The notes under the pieces: model-generated
Databases searched by the model: none
Seen by the model: the letters and a program-made list of their open reading frames with translations, nothing else
What the model was told of the DNA's origin: nothing
Shown: positions 53,901-61,335 of the stretch, piece after piece
Position numbering within the stretch: the stretch's first letter is position 1
Layout: each line of letters starts with the position of its first letter
Made by a program: the position numbers and the translations under genes
NCBI RefSeq assembly: GCF_019733355.1
Contig: NZ_JAIHLQ010000012.1
Coordinates: forward strand, 1 to 64,000
Direction of reading: 5' to 3'
Source: Pseudomonas baetica
GTDB taxonomy: Bacteria > Pseudomonadota > Gammaproteobacteria > Pseudomonadales > Pseudomonadaceae
DNA: 64,000 nt

Positions 53901-54682
53901 GGGCCATCGAGCGCGATGAGCTGCATCTGTATTACCAACCCAAAATCAGTCTCGACGACCACAGCCTTGTGGGCGCCGAAGCACTGATCCGCTGGCGTCA
54001 TCCGACCTTCGGCGACGTGCCGCCCGAGCACTTCATCCCGCTGGCCGAAGAGAACGGCATGATTCTGCAGATCGGCGACTGGGTGCTGGAAACCGCCTGC
54101 CGGCAAATGTTTGAGTGGAATCAGCTCTACGAAAGCCTCGGGCCGCTGTCGGTCAACCTCGCCGGCGCGCAATTGCGCCAGCCAAACCTGCTCGGACGCA
54201 TCGAACAACTGCTCAAGGACAACCGCCTGCAGCCAGGCTTACTGCAACTGGAAATTACCGAAAATTTCATCATGAGTCAGGCCGAAGAGGCGCTGGCCGT
54301 CTTGCACCAGCTCAAACACCTCGGTGTACAACTGGCGATCGACGACTTCGGCACCGGCTACTCCTCACTCAGTTACCTCAAACGCCTGCCGCTGGACATC
54401 CTCAAAATCGACCAGTCTTTCGTTCGCGGACTGCCCGACGACCCCCACGACGCGGCGATTGTGCGCGCCATCATCGCGCTGGGACGGAGCATGCAATTCA
54501 CCGTAATCGCCGAAGGTGTGGAAACCCAGGCCCAACAGAAATTCCTCGCCGCCGAAGGGTGCGAACAGATCCAGGGCTACATCGTCAGCCTTCCCCTGCC
54601 GCCCGAAGAATTCGCCGCAACGTTTCTGCATATTGCCGTATCGGATTTTTCGGATAGCACAGCCGAGAAACCATCGCTATAA
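50936..54682 (+). CDS. rmcA: RmcA-like SBP-PAS-GGDEF-EAL cyclic-di-GMP sensor
   Basis: A 1248-residue membrane sensor matching P. aeruginosa RmcA in domain order and in position next to rpoD. It has a signal segment (1-22), a periplasmic family-3 binding domain (about 35-255) and a membrane helix (about 268-288). Four PAS-type domains follow (about 310-430, 440-560, 565-685 and 690-805), then GGDEF (intact GGDEF in RLGGDEFII) and EAL (EALIR, and DDFGTGYSSL) domains. In P. aeruginosa the protein links phenazine redox state to c-di-GMP turnover. The start at 50936 is chosen because it gives a clear signal sequence. The stop codon overlaps the -10 of the downstream tRNA. Confidence 0.9.
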   Translation: MPRLASVLFLLSLMIWTATAAALTLTDEERSWLAAHPDLHLGVDASWPPFEFRDDQARYQGLAADYIDVIRQRLAIKLTPIEPSSWTQVLEQVKSGKIDLLPGIMSTPERQNYLSFTRPYLDFPIVILSHVGGAQPRKIEDLYGLKIAVVKNYAPHELLRINHPDLNLVAMPNVSSALQALATDEVDAVVGDLASSVWSLRQLKLDGLYVSGETPYRYQLAMAVPRENKMLVGILDKVLADMTPAEISSIQEHWVGNVLDHRTFWSDLLVYGLPGLLLLVIILVTVIRINRRLSSEIARRINLEQELRSSEYHYRGLVESLSAIAWEARISDFTYSYVSPHAEDLLGYPLAHWLVPGFWRNIIHPADLTRAQSFCDHEVLAGRDHSLDYRVITADGRCLWVRDIVSLIEHGHEPVMRGLMIDISETKRTEEALRLSEQKFASVFQQCPDILVIARLSDGCLLEVNEAFEEQIGLKAEEVIGQTATNLNIWGIPGVGPGLLQRLQAGSIRNLEMPFRRNNGQVFTGLISAEPFELDTTPALVVVVRDITQLKETQQQLQTSEEKFAKAFHASPDGLLLSRQSDGLLLEVNEGFSRITGFNSAMSVDRSALDLGIWVNLNERKQMLDLLHRDGFVRDFTCHIRRSDGQIRLCEVSSRPLPIGEQDCMLTIARDITERHLMQEKLQQAATVFESTAEGVLITDTQQHISAVNRAFTEITGYSESEALGHTPRLLASGLHDSAFYAAMWHQLTHEGHWQGEISNRRKNGELYPSWLTISAVRNRDKFITHFVAVFADISSLKHAQAKLDYQAHHDPLTGLPNRTLFESRLLMALNNQQENGSQGAVLFLDLDRFKHINDSLGHPVGDLLLRGIAVRLKEQVRDIDTVARLGGDEFIILLPGLQQASDADNIATKLLNCFGAPFQAGEHEFFISASIGTSLYPRDGCDVATLVKNADAAMYRSKAKGRNRVESYTRDLTAQASERVALEHELRRAIERDELHLYYQPKISLDDHSLVGAEALIRWRHPTFGDVPPEHFIPLAEENGMILQIGDWVLETACRQMFEWNQLYESLGPLSVNLAGAQLRQPNLLGRIEQLLKDNRLQPGLLQLEITENFIMSQAEEALAVLHQLKHLGVQLAIDDFGTGYSSLSYLKRLPLDILKIDQSFVRGLPDDPHDAAIVRAIIALGRSMQFTVIAEGVETQAQQKFLAAEGCEQIQGYIVSLPLPPEEFAATFLHIAVSDFSDSTAEKPSL

Positions 54683-54683
54683 T
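54678..54683 (+). promoter_or_regulatory. -10 box of the tRNA promoter, overlapping the rmcA stop codon
   Basis: TATAAT at 54678-54683 contains the TAA stop of the rmcA-like gene (54680-54682). Initiation would fall near 54690, about eight bases before the tRNA. No good -35 is seen 17 bp upstream (TAGCAC). Confidence 0.6.
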
Positions 54684-54697
54684 CCGCGGCCTACTGA

Positions 54698-54774
54698 GGG
54701 CCTATAGCTCAGTTGGTTAGAGCAGAGGACTCATAATCCTTTGGTCCACGGTTCAAGTCCGTGTGGGCCCACCA
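54698..54774 (+). tRNA. tRNA with CAU anticodon, probably tRNA-Ile2 rather than tRNA-Met
   Basis: A complete 77-nt cloverleaf with encoded CCA. The acceptor stem GGGCCTA pairs with TGGGCCC, the D-arm is AGCTCAGTTGGTTAGAGC, and the anticodon loop CTCATAA reads CAT. The T-arm reads CACGGTTCAAGTCCGTG. Both elongator Met and the lysidine-modified Ile2 tRNA share this anticodon. The TTGGTC junction and GGTTCAAGTCC loop resemble E. coli tRNA-Ile2 (ileX) more than tRNA-Met as I recall them, so Ile2 is favoured. A terminator follows directly. Confidence 0.92.
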
Positions 54775-54778
54775 CTTT

Positions 54779-54809
54779 GAAAGCCGCGCTAAATGCGCGG
54801 CTTTTTCTT
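54779..54809 (+). terminator. Rho-independent terminator after the tRNA
   Basis: GAAAGCCGCGC-TAAAT-GCGCGGCTTTTTCTT is a strong hairpin with a T run, starting five bases after the tRNA CCA end. Confidence 0.92.
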
Positions 54810-54840
54810 GGGCGATGGTTTGGTCTTTACGAGTGCAATG

Positions 54841-55141
54841 TTCGGAAGACTTCCCCGAGGGCTGTAGGCAAGTTCCGAAGCTGTGGTTTGAGGCGGTTTG
54901 GCGTCTGTTGGGCATTTCTTTGACGGGATACTCTCAAGGCGTCGCTGCTCATCAGCGGCCGGGCTTGGAAACCCGGTTAAATTAATGACAACAACGCTCT
55001 GCCTTCGTGATCGCAAAGATTTTTAGTCTGCGATCCAGATTTATGACGGCTGCGCGCGGGACGTATTCGGACGTGCCGGTTTCCTAATTTTCCGGTTTCC
55101 AACCTGCGCGCAGCTGTCACCCATTCGCATGGAAACGAATG
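54841..55141 (+). ncRNA. Candidate structured leader RNA with six successive hairpins
   Basis: Between the tRNA terminator and a small broken gene the plus strand can form a chain of stems. They are TTCGGAA/TTCCGAA (54841-54879), GCTG/CAGC (54944-54956), CCGGG/CCCGG (54959-54976), GATCGCA/TGCGATC (55009-55035), a 13-bp GACGGCTGCGCGC/GCGCGCAGCTGTC stem (55045-55057 with 55106-55118, one G-U), and CATTCG/CGAATG (55122-55141). The large stem encloses ACGT/ACGT and two direct copies of CCGGTTTCC (55076-55084, 55092-55100). The ribosome-binding site and ATG of the small gene follow within 30 bases. Whether it is a riboswitch-like leader, an sRNA or a repeated element is not known. Confidence 0.55.
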
Positions 55142-55170
55142 TGGTGCCTCTTCAAATTAGGAGTATCACC

Positions 55171-55480
55171 ATGACTGAAAAAGACTCGTCCACGCCTTCA
55201 GACCTGAAAACCATCGGCCTTACCCCCCTTCATCTACTGCTCCAATCAACCTCTTTTCCACGTCAGCGCCGGCGTCCCGATCGGCGTTGCCCTGTCTCAA
55301 GCCTCCGACCTGCTGTTTCTCGTCAAAGCCTTCGCTGAAGACGCCGCTTACGACAAAAAAACCGACCGCTATGCTTGGGGCGCTCATTTTCTGGCGGCGA
55401 TGAGCAAAGCGGTGATTGATGATGTGGTGAAGGTCATCAACCATCAACGCTTCACGACACGCAACCAAACGCAGGTTTAG
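55171..55480 (+). pseudogene. Frameshifted small gene, DUF3077-like
   Basis: A good ribosome-binding site (AGGAG at 55159-55163) and ATG at 55171 begin a frame MTEKDSSTPSDLKTIGLTP. It loses phase at a run of six C (55224-55229). With five C it would continue PLFHVSAGVPIGVALSQASDLL and on to a TAG at 55478-55480, giving 102 residues. The continuation resembles the small Pseudomonas DUF3077-type proteins (xPLFxVxAGVxxxxALxxAS), whose function I do not know. The span of 310 bases is three times 103 plus one, consistent with one extra C. It could be a true mutation, a phase-variable tract or a sequencing error. Confidence 0.7.
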
Positions 55481-55568
55481 CACGACCTTCCTCGATTTGC
55501 GCCCCGGTGAATCGAGGCGTTGATGCTAAACACGCTGATATCCATATCCAACCCTCGGAGCCTGTAAC

Positions 55569-56069
55569 ATGCGCAGGCCAACCAACCAGCGCCCCATGGA
55601 GCCCCCCTTGCCCGACACCCGCCCACCCGCGCTTGATGAAATCGACCGCCAGTTGATCGCCGCTCTGCAAATCAACGCCCGCGAAAGCGTCGCCATGCTC
55701 GCTCGGCAGTTGGGCATTGCGCGCACCACCGTGACTTCAAGGCTGGCACGCCTGGAAAAGGCCAAAGTGATCACCGGTTATGGTGTGCGTTTGGGGCAAC
55801 GCGTGGTCGATGGCGGGTTGCAGGCGTATGTCGGGATCAAGGTGCAGCCGCGCTCCGGCAAAGAGGTGTTGCGCCGGTTGAGTGCGATGGCGCAGGTGCA
55901 GCAGTTGTGTGCGGTGAGCGGCGAATTTGATTATGTGGCGTGGTTGCGCACGGATTCACCGGAGCAACTGGATCAACTGCTGGATCAGATTGGCAGTGTG
56001 GATGGGGTTGAGAAGACCACCACGTCGATCATCTTGAGTAGCAAGATTGATCGGGGACAGCCGGTTTAA
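55569..56069 (+). CDS. Lrp/AsnC family transcriptional regulator
   Basis: A 166-residue Lrp-type regulator with an N-terminal winged helix-turn-helix (LDEIDRQLIAALQINARESV, then RQLGIARTTVTSRLARLEK, about residues 22-62). The C-terminal ligand-binding RAM domain (about 75-160) is a ferredoxin-like fold that senses amino acids. GGAG precedes the ATG at 55569. It stands directly upstream of the lysine-catabolic davB-davA pair in the same orientation, so lysine-responsive control of those genes is likely by context, as in P. putida, where I recall the same gene order. Confidence 0.88.
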   Translation: MRRPTNQRPMEPPLPDTRPPALDEIDRQLIAALQINARESVAMLARQLGIARTTVTSRLARLEKAKVITGYGVRLGQRVVDGGLQAYVGIKVQPRSGKEVLRRLSAMAQVQQLCAVSGEFDYVAWLRTDSPEQLDQLLDQIGSVDGVEKTTTSIILSSKIDRGQPV

Positions 56070-56089
56070 TCGCGGGTGGCTGAGAGAGC

Positions 56090-56118
56090 CTCATCGCCAG
56101 CAGGCTGGCTCCCACAGT
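56090..56118. repeat. Single REP arm
   Basis: TCATCGCCAGCAGGCTGGCTCCCACAGTG is one degenerate REP unit, 20 bases after the regulator gene and upstream of davB. Confidence 0.65.
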
Positions 56119-56226
56119 GCGGTGTGTAGCACTGGCTCGTCACTTTGATCGATAAACTGGCAAAACGACGACACTTTGCGTCTTATTAACGTGTTCCACG
56201 CTCCCTAGAATGGCTGGCATCTTTTC

Positions 56227-56252
56227 CTATACTCAGACACGCATCCTGTGTC
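56227..56252 (+). promoter_or_regulatory. Candidate davBA promoter and operator
   Basis: CTATACT at 56227-56233 is a good -10 (also a sigma-S-like form), with no clear -35. GACAC-N7-GTGTC at 56236-56252 is an inverted repeat that would straddle the start of transcription, where an operator for the neighbouring Lrp-type regulator could sit. The davB ribosome-binding site and ATG lie about 20 bases further on. Confidence 0.4.
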
Positions 56253-56273
56253 GGGTCGCCAGCAAGGTCAGCC

Positions 56274-57956
56274 ATGAACAAGAACAATCGCCATCCTGCA
56301 GACGGTAAAAAGCCAATCACCATTTTCGGCCCGGACTTTCCGTTCGCCTTCGACGACTGGATCGAACACCCGGCCGGCCTGGGCAGCATTCCCGAGCATC
56401 ACCACGGTGCTGAAGTGGCGATCGTCGGCGCCGGCATCGCAGGTCTGGTGGCGGCCTATGAGCTGATGAAGCTCGGCCTCAAACCGGTGGTTTACGAGGC
56501 CTCCAAACTCGGCGGCCGCCTGCGCTCGCAGGCGTTCAACGGCACTGACGGTATCGTCGCCGAACTCGGTGGCATGCGTTTCCCGGTGTCCTCCACTACG
56601 TTCTATCACTACGTCGACAAACTCGGCCTCGAAACCAAGCCCTTCCCCAACCCGCTGACGCCCGCCTCCGGCAGCACCGTGATCGATCTGGAAGGCAAAA
56701 CCCATTACGCACAGAAACTGGCGGATCTTCCTGCCTTGTTTCAGGAAGTGGCTGACGCCTGGGCTGATGCGTTAGAGGCGGGTTCACAGTTCGCCGATAT
56801 CCAGCAAGCCATTCGCGACCGTGATGTGCCGCGCCTCAAAGAGCTGTGGAACACCCTGGTGCCGCTGTGGGATGACCGTACCTTCTACGATTTCGTCGCC
56901 ACGTCCGAAGCGTTCGCCAAGTTATCGTTCCATCACCGCGAAGTGTTCGGTCAGGTCGGTTTCGGCACCGGCGGCTGGGATTCGGACTTTCCCAATTCGA
57001 TGCTGGAAATCTTCCGGGTGGTGATGACCAACTGCGACGATCACCAACATTTGGTGGTCGGCGGCGTTGAACAAGTGCCGCAGGGTATCTGGCGCCATGT
57101 GCCACAGCGATGCGTGCACTGGCCTGAAGGCACCAGCCTGAAGTCCCTGCACCGTGGCGCGCCGCGTTCAGGCGTGAAGAAAATTGCCCATGCGCCCGAT
57201 GGCCGTTTCGCCGTCACCGACAACAACGGCGACACCCGCGAATACGCCGCCGTGCTGACCACTTGCCAGAGCTGGCTGCTGACCACGCAGATCGAATGCG
57301 ACGAAACCCTGTTCTCGCAAAAGATGTGGATGGCGCTCGACCGCACCCGCTACATGCAATCGTCGAAGACGTTTGTGATGGTCGATCGGCCGTTCTGGAA
57401 GGACAAGGACCCGCAAACCGGGCGCGACCTGATGAGCATGACCCTCACCGATCGCCTGACCCGTGGCACCTATCTGTTCGACAACGGCGACGACAAACCG
57501 GGCGTGATCTGCCTGTCGTACTCGTGGATGAGCGACGCCTTGAAGATGCTGCCGCACCCTGTGGAAAAACGCGTGGAACTGGCGTTGAACGCGTTGAAAA
57601 AGATCTACCCGAAAGTCGACATCGCCGCGCGAATCATCGGCGATCCGATCACAGTGTCGTGGGAAGCCGATCCGCATTTCCTCGGTGCATTCAAAGGCGC
57701 CCTGCCCGGCCACTATCGCTACAACCAGCGCATGTACGCGCACTTCATGCAGGACGACATGCCAGCCGAGCAGCGTGGGATTTTCATCGCCGGTGACGAC
57801 GTGTCGTGGACGCCGGCCTGGGTCGAAGGCGCGGTGCAGACCTCGCTCAACGCGGTGTGGGGGATCATGAACCATTTCGGCGGTTCTACACATAAAGAGA
57901 ACCCGGGCCCGGGTGATGTGTTCAAAGACATCGGCCCTATCGCCCTGCCTGAGTAA
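56274..57956 (+). CDS. davB: L-lysine 2-monooxygenase
   Basis: DavB is an FAD enzyme that oxidatively decarboxylates L-lysine to 5-aminovaleramide, the first step of the delta-aminovalerate route. The 560-residue product has the usual length and N-terminus of the Pseudomonas enzyme. It has the FAD-binding VAIVGAGIAGLVAAYE (about residues 48-63), the GGRLRS and ELGGMRFP blocks of the amine oxidase family, and a late FIAGDDVSWTPAWVEGAVQTS FAD-binding motif. It is related to tryptophan 2-monooxygenase, but its partner davA lies 12 bases downstream, which settles the assignment. Confidence 0.93.
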   Translation: MNKNNRHPADGKKPITIFGPDFPFAFDDWIEHPAGLGSIPEHHHGAEVAIVGAGIAGLVAAYELMKLGLKPVVYEASKLGGRLRSQAFNGTDGIVAELGGMRFPVSSTTFYHYVDKLGLETKPFPNPLTPASGSTVIDLEGKTHYAQKLADLPALFQEVADAWADALEAGSQFADIQQAIRDRDVPRLKELWNTLVPLWDDRTFYDFVATSEAFAKLSFHHREVFGQVGFGTGGWDSDFPNSMLEIFRVVMTNCDDHQHLVVGGVEQVPQGIWRHVPQRCVHWPEGTSLKSLHRGAPRSGVKKIAHAPDGRFAVTDNNGDTREYAAVLTTCQSWLLTTQIECDETLFSQKMWMALDRTRYMQSSKTFVMVDRPFWKDKDPQTGRDLMSMTLTDRLTRGTYLFDNGDDKPGVICLSYSWMSDALKMLPHPVEKRVELALNALKKIYPKVDIAARIIGDPITVSWEADPHFLGAFKGALPGHYRYNQRMYAHFMQDDMPAEQRGIFIAGDDVSWTPAWVEGAVQTSLNAVWGIMNHFGGSTHKENPGPGDVFKDIGPIALPE

Positions 57957-57968
57957 GAGGAATCCCTG

Positions 57969-58763
57969 ATGCGTGTAGCCCTTTACCAATGTCCACCGCT
58001 GCCACTGGACCCCGCCGCCAACCTGCAACGCCTGCATCAATTGGCGATGGAGGCCAAAGGCGCCGATCTGTTGGTGCTGCCGGAGATGTTCATGACCGGC
58101 TACAACATCGGCGCCGAGGCGGTCAGTACATTGGCCGAGGTCTACAACGGTGAATGGGCGCAGCAGATCGGCCGGATCGCCAAGGCTGCCGGCCTGGCGA
58201 TTGTTTATGGTTATCCCGAGCGCACCGCTGACGGGCAGATCTACAACGCTGTGCAGTTGATCGACGCCCAGGGCGAACGCCTGTGCAATTACCGCAAGAC
58301 GCACCTGTTCGGTGATCTCGATCGTTCGATGTTCAGTCCTGGCGAAGACGCGTTTCCCGTGGTTGAACTCAATGGCTGGAAGCTCGGTTTCCTGATCTGT
58401 TACGACCTGGAATTCCCGGAAAACGCCCGGCGCCTGGCCCTGGCAGGCGCCGAACTGATTCTGGTGCCGACGGCAAACATGATTCCGTTCGATTTCGTCG
58501 CTGACGTCACTGTCCGCTCGCGTGCCTTCGAGAACCAGTGTTACGTGGCTTACGCCAACTACTGCGGCCATGAAGGTGACATTCACTATTGCGGGCAAAG
58601 CAGCATCGCCGCACCGGACGGCAGCCGCATGGCTCAGGCCGGTCTGGATGAAGCCTTGATCGTCGGCGAACTGGATCGGCAGTTGATGATCGACTCCCGC
58701 GCCGCCAATCACTACCTCAGCGATCGCCGCCCCGAGCTTTACGGCGCGCTGAACAAGCGCTAA
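57969..58763 (+). CDS. davA: 5-aminovaleramidase (nitrilase family amidase)
   Basis: DavA hydrolyses 5-aminovaleramide to 5-aminovalerate and ammonia, the second step after DavB. The 264-residue nitrilase-superfamily protein shows the catalytic Glu in LPEMFMTGYN (about residue 41), the Lys in YRKTHLFG (about 109) and the Cys in GFLICYDLEFPENARR (about 143). It follows davB by 12 bases. The later steps to glutarate (DavT, DavD) are not in this window. Confidence 0.93.
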   Translation: MRVALYQCPPLPLDPAANLQRLHQLAMEAKGADLLVLPEMFMTGYNIGAEAVSTLAEVYNGEWAQQIGRIAKAAGLAIVYGYPERTADGQIYNAVQLIDAQGERLCNYRKTHLFGDLDRSMFSPGEDAFPVVELNGWKLGFLICYDLEFPENARRLALAGAELILVPTANMIPFDFVADVTVRSRAFENQCYVAYANYCGHEGDIHYCGQSSIAAPDGSRMAQAGLDEALIVGELDRQLMIDSRAANHYLSDRRPELYGALNKR

Positions 58764-58801
58764 TCCGCTAGCATTGGCACTTCACTGTTCTGGAAGTGCC
58801 C

Positions 58802-61216
58802 ATGTCTGCGCCGACTCACCCCCGCCCCCACACCGAAACCCTGGCCAACGGCTTGCGCGTAACCCTGCGTCATGCGCCCGGTTTGAAGCGCAGTGCCGCC
58901 GCGTTACGGGTGACTGCCGGCAGCCATGACGTGCCCTTGGCGTGGCCGGGGCTGGCACATTTTCTTGAGCATTTGCTGTTTCTCGGCACTGAGCGTTTTC
59001 CTGCGAGCGAAGGGTTGATGGCCTACGTGCAAGGTCACGGCGGGCAGGTGAATGCCAGCACTGACGAGCGTACGACTGACTTTTTCTTTGAGTTGCCAAC
59101 GCAATCGTTCAGCGGCGGGCTTGAGCGTCTGTCAGACATGCTCGCCCATCCGCGTATGAATCTGGACGATCAGTTGCGGGAACGGGAAGTGCTGCAGGCG
59201 GAATTTATCGCTTGGTCGCAAGATCCTGAGGCGCAGCAGGATCTTGCGTTGTACCAAGGTTTGCCAGCCGAGCATCCATTGCGCGGGTTTCATGCGGGGA
59301 ATCGAGACAGCCTGCAAGTGGAGCAGCCGCTGTTTCAACAGGCGTTGAAGGGTTTCCACCAGCAGTTTTATCGCACCGGGCAAATGACATTGAGCCTGGT
59401 GGGGCCGCAGAGCCTTGAACAATTGCGCGCACTGGCCGTGCAGTTTGCGGCGACGTTGCCGACCGGGGATCACGTTGCGCAAGCCGTGAGCCTGCCGCTG
59501 GCGGTGAGCAGTTATCAACAGGTCGGTGAACAGCGCTGCAATCTGCTGTTTGCGTTCGACACTTTGCCCGAGTCGTCGGCTGAGGCGATGGCGTTTCTCT
59601 GCCATTGGCTCAACAGCGCCAAACCAGGTGGATTGCTGGCGTACTTGCAGGCACAGGGTCTGGCTGACGGCCTGCACGCAGCGCCGCTGTATCACTTTGC
59701 CGAGCAGGCCTTGCTGCATCTGGCGTTCAATGCACCCGCCGAATCGCTGGGTGCCATTGGCGAACACGCGCGCGACTGGCTGAGTTTCTTTGCGCAACAG
59801 GATTGGGCGCCGCTGCGCAAGGAATACGCCGCCGTGCTTGCGCGTCAACACCAAGTCAGCGGTGCGTTGCCACTGGCGCGGCTCGACAGCGAGCAACTCG
59901 AAAGCGGTTTGTCGGAATCGGGGGCGAGCGCGCTGAAACGAATGCTGCGCGAAATGGGCACTGTGGATAACTTCAGTCGCCACTGGCACCTGCCCGCCGC
60001 CAATCCTTTCCTGCGGGCCAACGAGCCGCTGGCCAACGCCGGACTGATCCGCGGACAAACCAGCGCCCACCGAGGCCTGCGCACGTTTGCTCAGGATCGC
60101 TCACGCGGGCGTCGCGAACGTTCGCCAATGCAATTCAGTCAGGCCTTGCCGGACAACGGTGATGACGGGGCGATTTATCTGCGCTGGCAACTGGAGGCGG
60201 CGGCCTCTGCAGCTCTGCAATCGAGGCTGCTGCGCAGTCTGCGAGCAACTCAGGATGATGCGCGTCAGGCCGGGGTCGAGTTATCGCTCAGCATGGGCGG
60301 CAATCAATGGCTGTTGAAACTGACCGGGCTGCAAGAGCCCATGCCCAGCGTCCTTGAGCACGCGCTGAAATGTCTGACGCAAGTTGACGCCGATTCCCTG
60401 CCGGGTGAGGCGCAAGCGGCATTGATACCGATCCGCCAACTGCTCAAGGCACTCCCGGAGCATTGTCTGCAACCCGCGAACACCTGCAACGACGCCAAAC
60501 ACCTGTGGACAACTTCTCGCTGGGATGGCCTGGCCTTGGGCCTTCATCCACAGACCCAATCGGCAATGGGCCTGGCCCTGAGCCGTATTCCCGGCGTACC
60601 TGACAATCAGTTGCCGGCACCGACAGCGATTACCACACAACATTTGTGGCACCCCATCGAGACAGCGTCCAGCGAACACGCCTTGTTGCTGTTCTGCCCG
60701 ACCGCCGGGCGCGATATCGCCGACGAAGCCGCATGGCGCTTGCTCGCACAGCTTTGCCAGACGCCGTTCTATCAACGCCTGAGGGTCGAGTTGCAGTTGG
60801 GTTATGCCGTGTTCAGCGCACTGCGACAGATCCATGGTCAGGTCGGGTTGCTGTTTGGCGTGCAATCACCCAACGTTGCGACCACAGAATTGCTCGGCCA
60901 CATTCAACAATTCCTTGAAGGCAATCGCGCACTGATCGAATCCACTGACGAGGCCGGTCTCGACCAACAGCGCCAACGCCTGGCGGATCAATTCGATAGC
61001 ACTCATCTGCCTTTCAAAGACGCTGCCGAACTGCTCTGGCAGGCCAAACTCGCCGGCCACCCGTCGGATTATCTGGAGCAACTGGTCGCGGCAATCGGCC
61101 AATTGAGTCGAACGACATTGCTGGCCGCCGCGCAACGATTAACCGCTGCCGAAGGCGGCTGGCACTGCCTCGCCAACGGCCCAATACCGGGCGCACCCTG
61201 GCAAGCGGGAAAATGA
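58802..61216 (+). CDS. pqqF: PqqF, M16 family metallopeptidase for PQQ synthesis
   Basis: PqqF is a zinc peptidase (M16, insulinase-like) thought to trim the PqqA peptide in the pyrroloquinoline quinone pathway. The 804-residue product has the inverted zinc motif HFLEH in LAHFLEHLLFLG (about residues 46-57). The more distal Glu ligand and a degenerate C-terminal half are as usual for M16 proteins. The ATG at 58802 follows GGAAG and is preferred over the GTG at 58796. It precedes pqqA by 163 bases in the Pseudomonas order pqqF-A-B-C-D-E. Confidence 0.92.
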   Translation: MSAPTHPRPHTETLANGLRVTLRHAPGLKRSAAALRVTAGSHDVPLAWPGLAHFLEHLLFLGTERFPASEGLMAYVQGHGGQVNASTDERTTDFFFELPTQSFSGGLERLSDMLAHPRMNLDDQLREREVLQAEFIAWSQDPEAQQDLALYQGLPAEHPLRGFHAGNRDSLQVEQPLFQQALKGFHQQFYRTGQMTLSLVGPQSLEQLRALAVQFAATLPTGDHVAQAVSLPLAVSSYQQVGEQRCNLLFAFDTLPESSAEAMAFLCHWLNSAKPGGLLAYLQAQGLADGLHAAPLYHFAEQALLHLAFNAPAESLGAIGEHARDWLSFFAQQDWAPLRKEYAAVLARQHQVSGALPLARLDSEQLESGLSESGASALKRMLREMGTVDNFSRHWHLPAANPFLRANEPLANAGLIRGQTSAHRGLRTFAQDRSRGRRERSPMQFSQALPDNGDDGAIYLRWQLEAAASAALQSRLLRSLRATQDDARQAGVELSLSMGGNQWLLKLTGLQEPMPSVLEHALKCLTQVDADSLPGEAQAALIPIRQLLKALPEHCLQPANTCNDAKHLWTTSRWDGLALGLHPQTQSAMGLALSRIPGVPDNQLPAPTAITTQHLWHPIETASSEHALLLFCPTAGRDIADEAAWRLLAQLCQTPFYQRLRVELQLGYAVFSALRQIHGQVGLLFGVQSPNVATTELLGHIQQFLEGNRALIESTDEAGLDQQRQRLADQFDSTHLPFKDAAELLWQAKLAGHPSDYLEQLVAAIGQLSRTTLLAAAQRLTAAEGGWHCLANGPIPGAPWQAGK

Positions 61217-61335
61217 TCATTACCGAGGCTGCAAGGAGCTTTCTCAAAGATTCACGGACAATCCCTCTGAAATTTTGAGTAACATAGCCGCCTAACTATT
61301 TGGAACGTCCCTGCGCTGCCGTGGACTATACCTAT

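Noticed and set aside
54698..55170. Genomic island integrated at the tRNA
   Set aside because: No integrase gene and no second copy of the tRNA 3' end was seen in the window; downstream genes are normal backbone.
57168..58712. A 514-codon minus-strand frame antisense to davB and davA
   Set aside because: Shadow of two well supported genes; no start signals.
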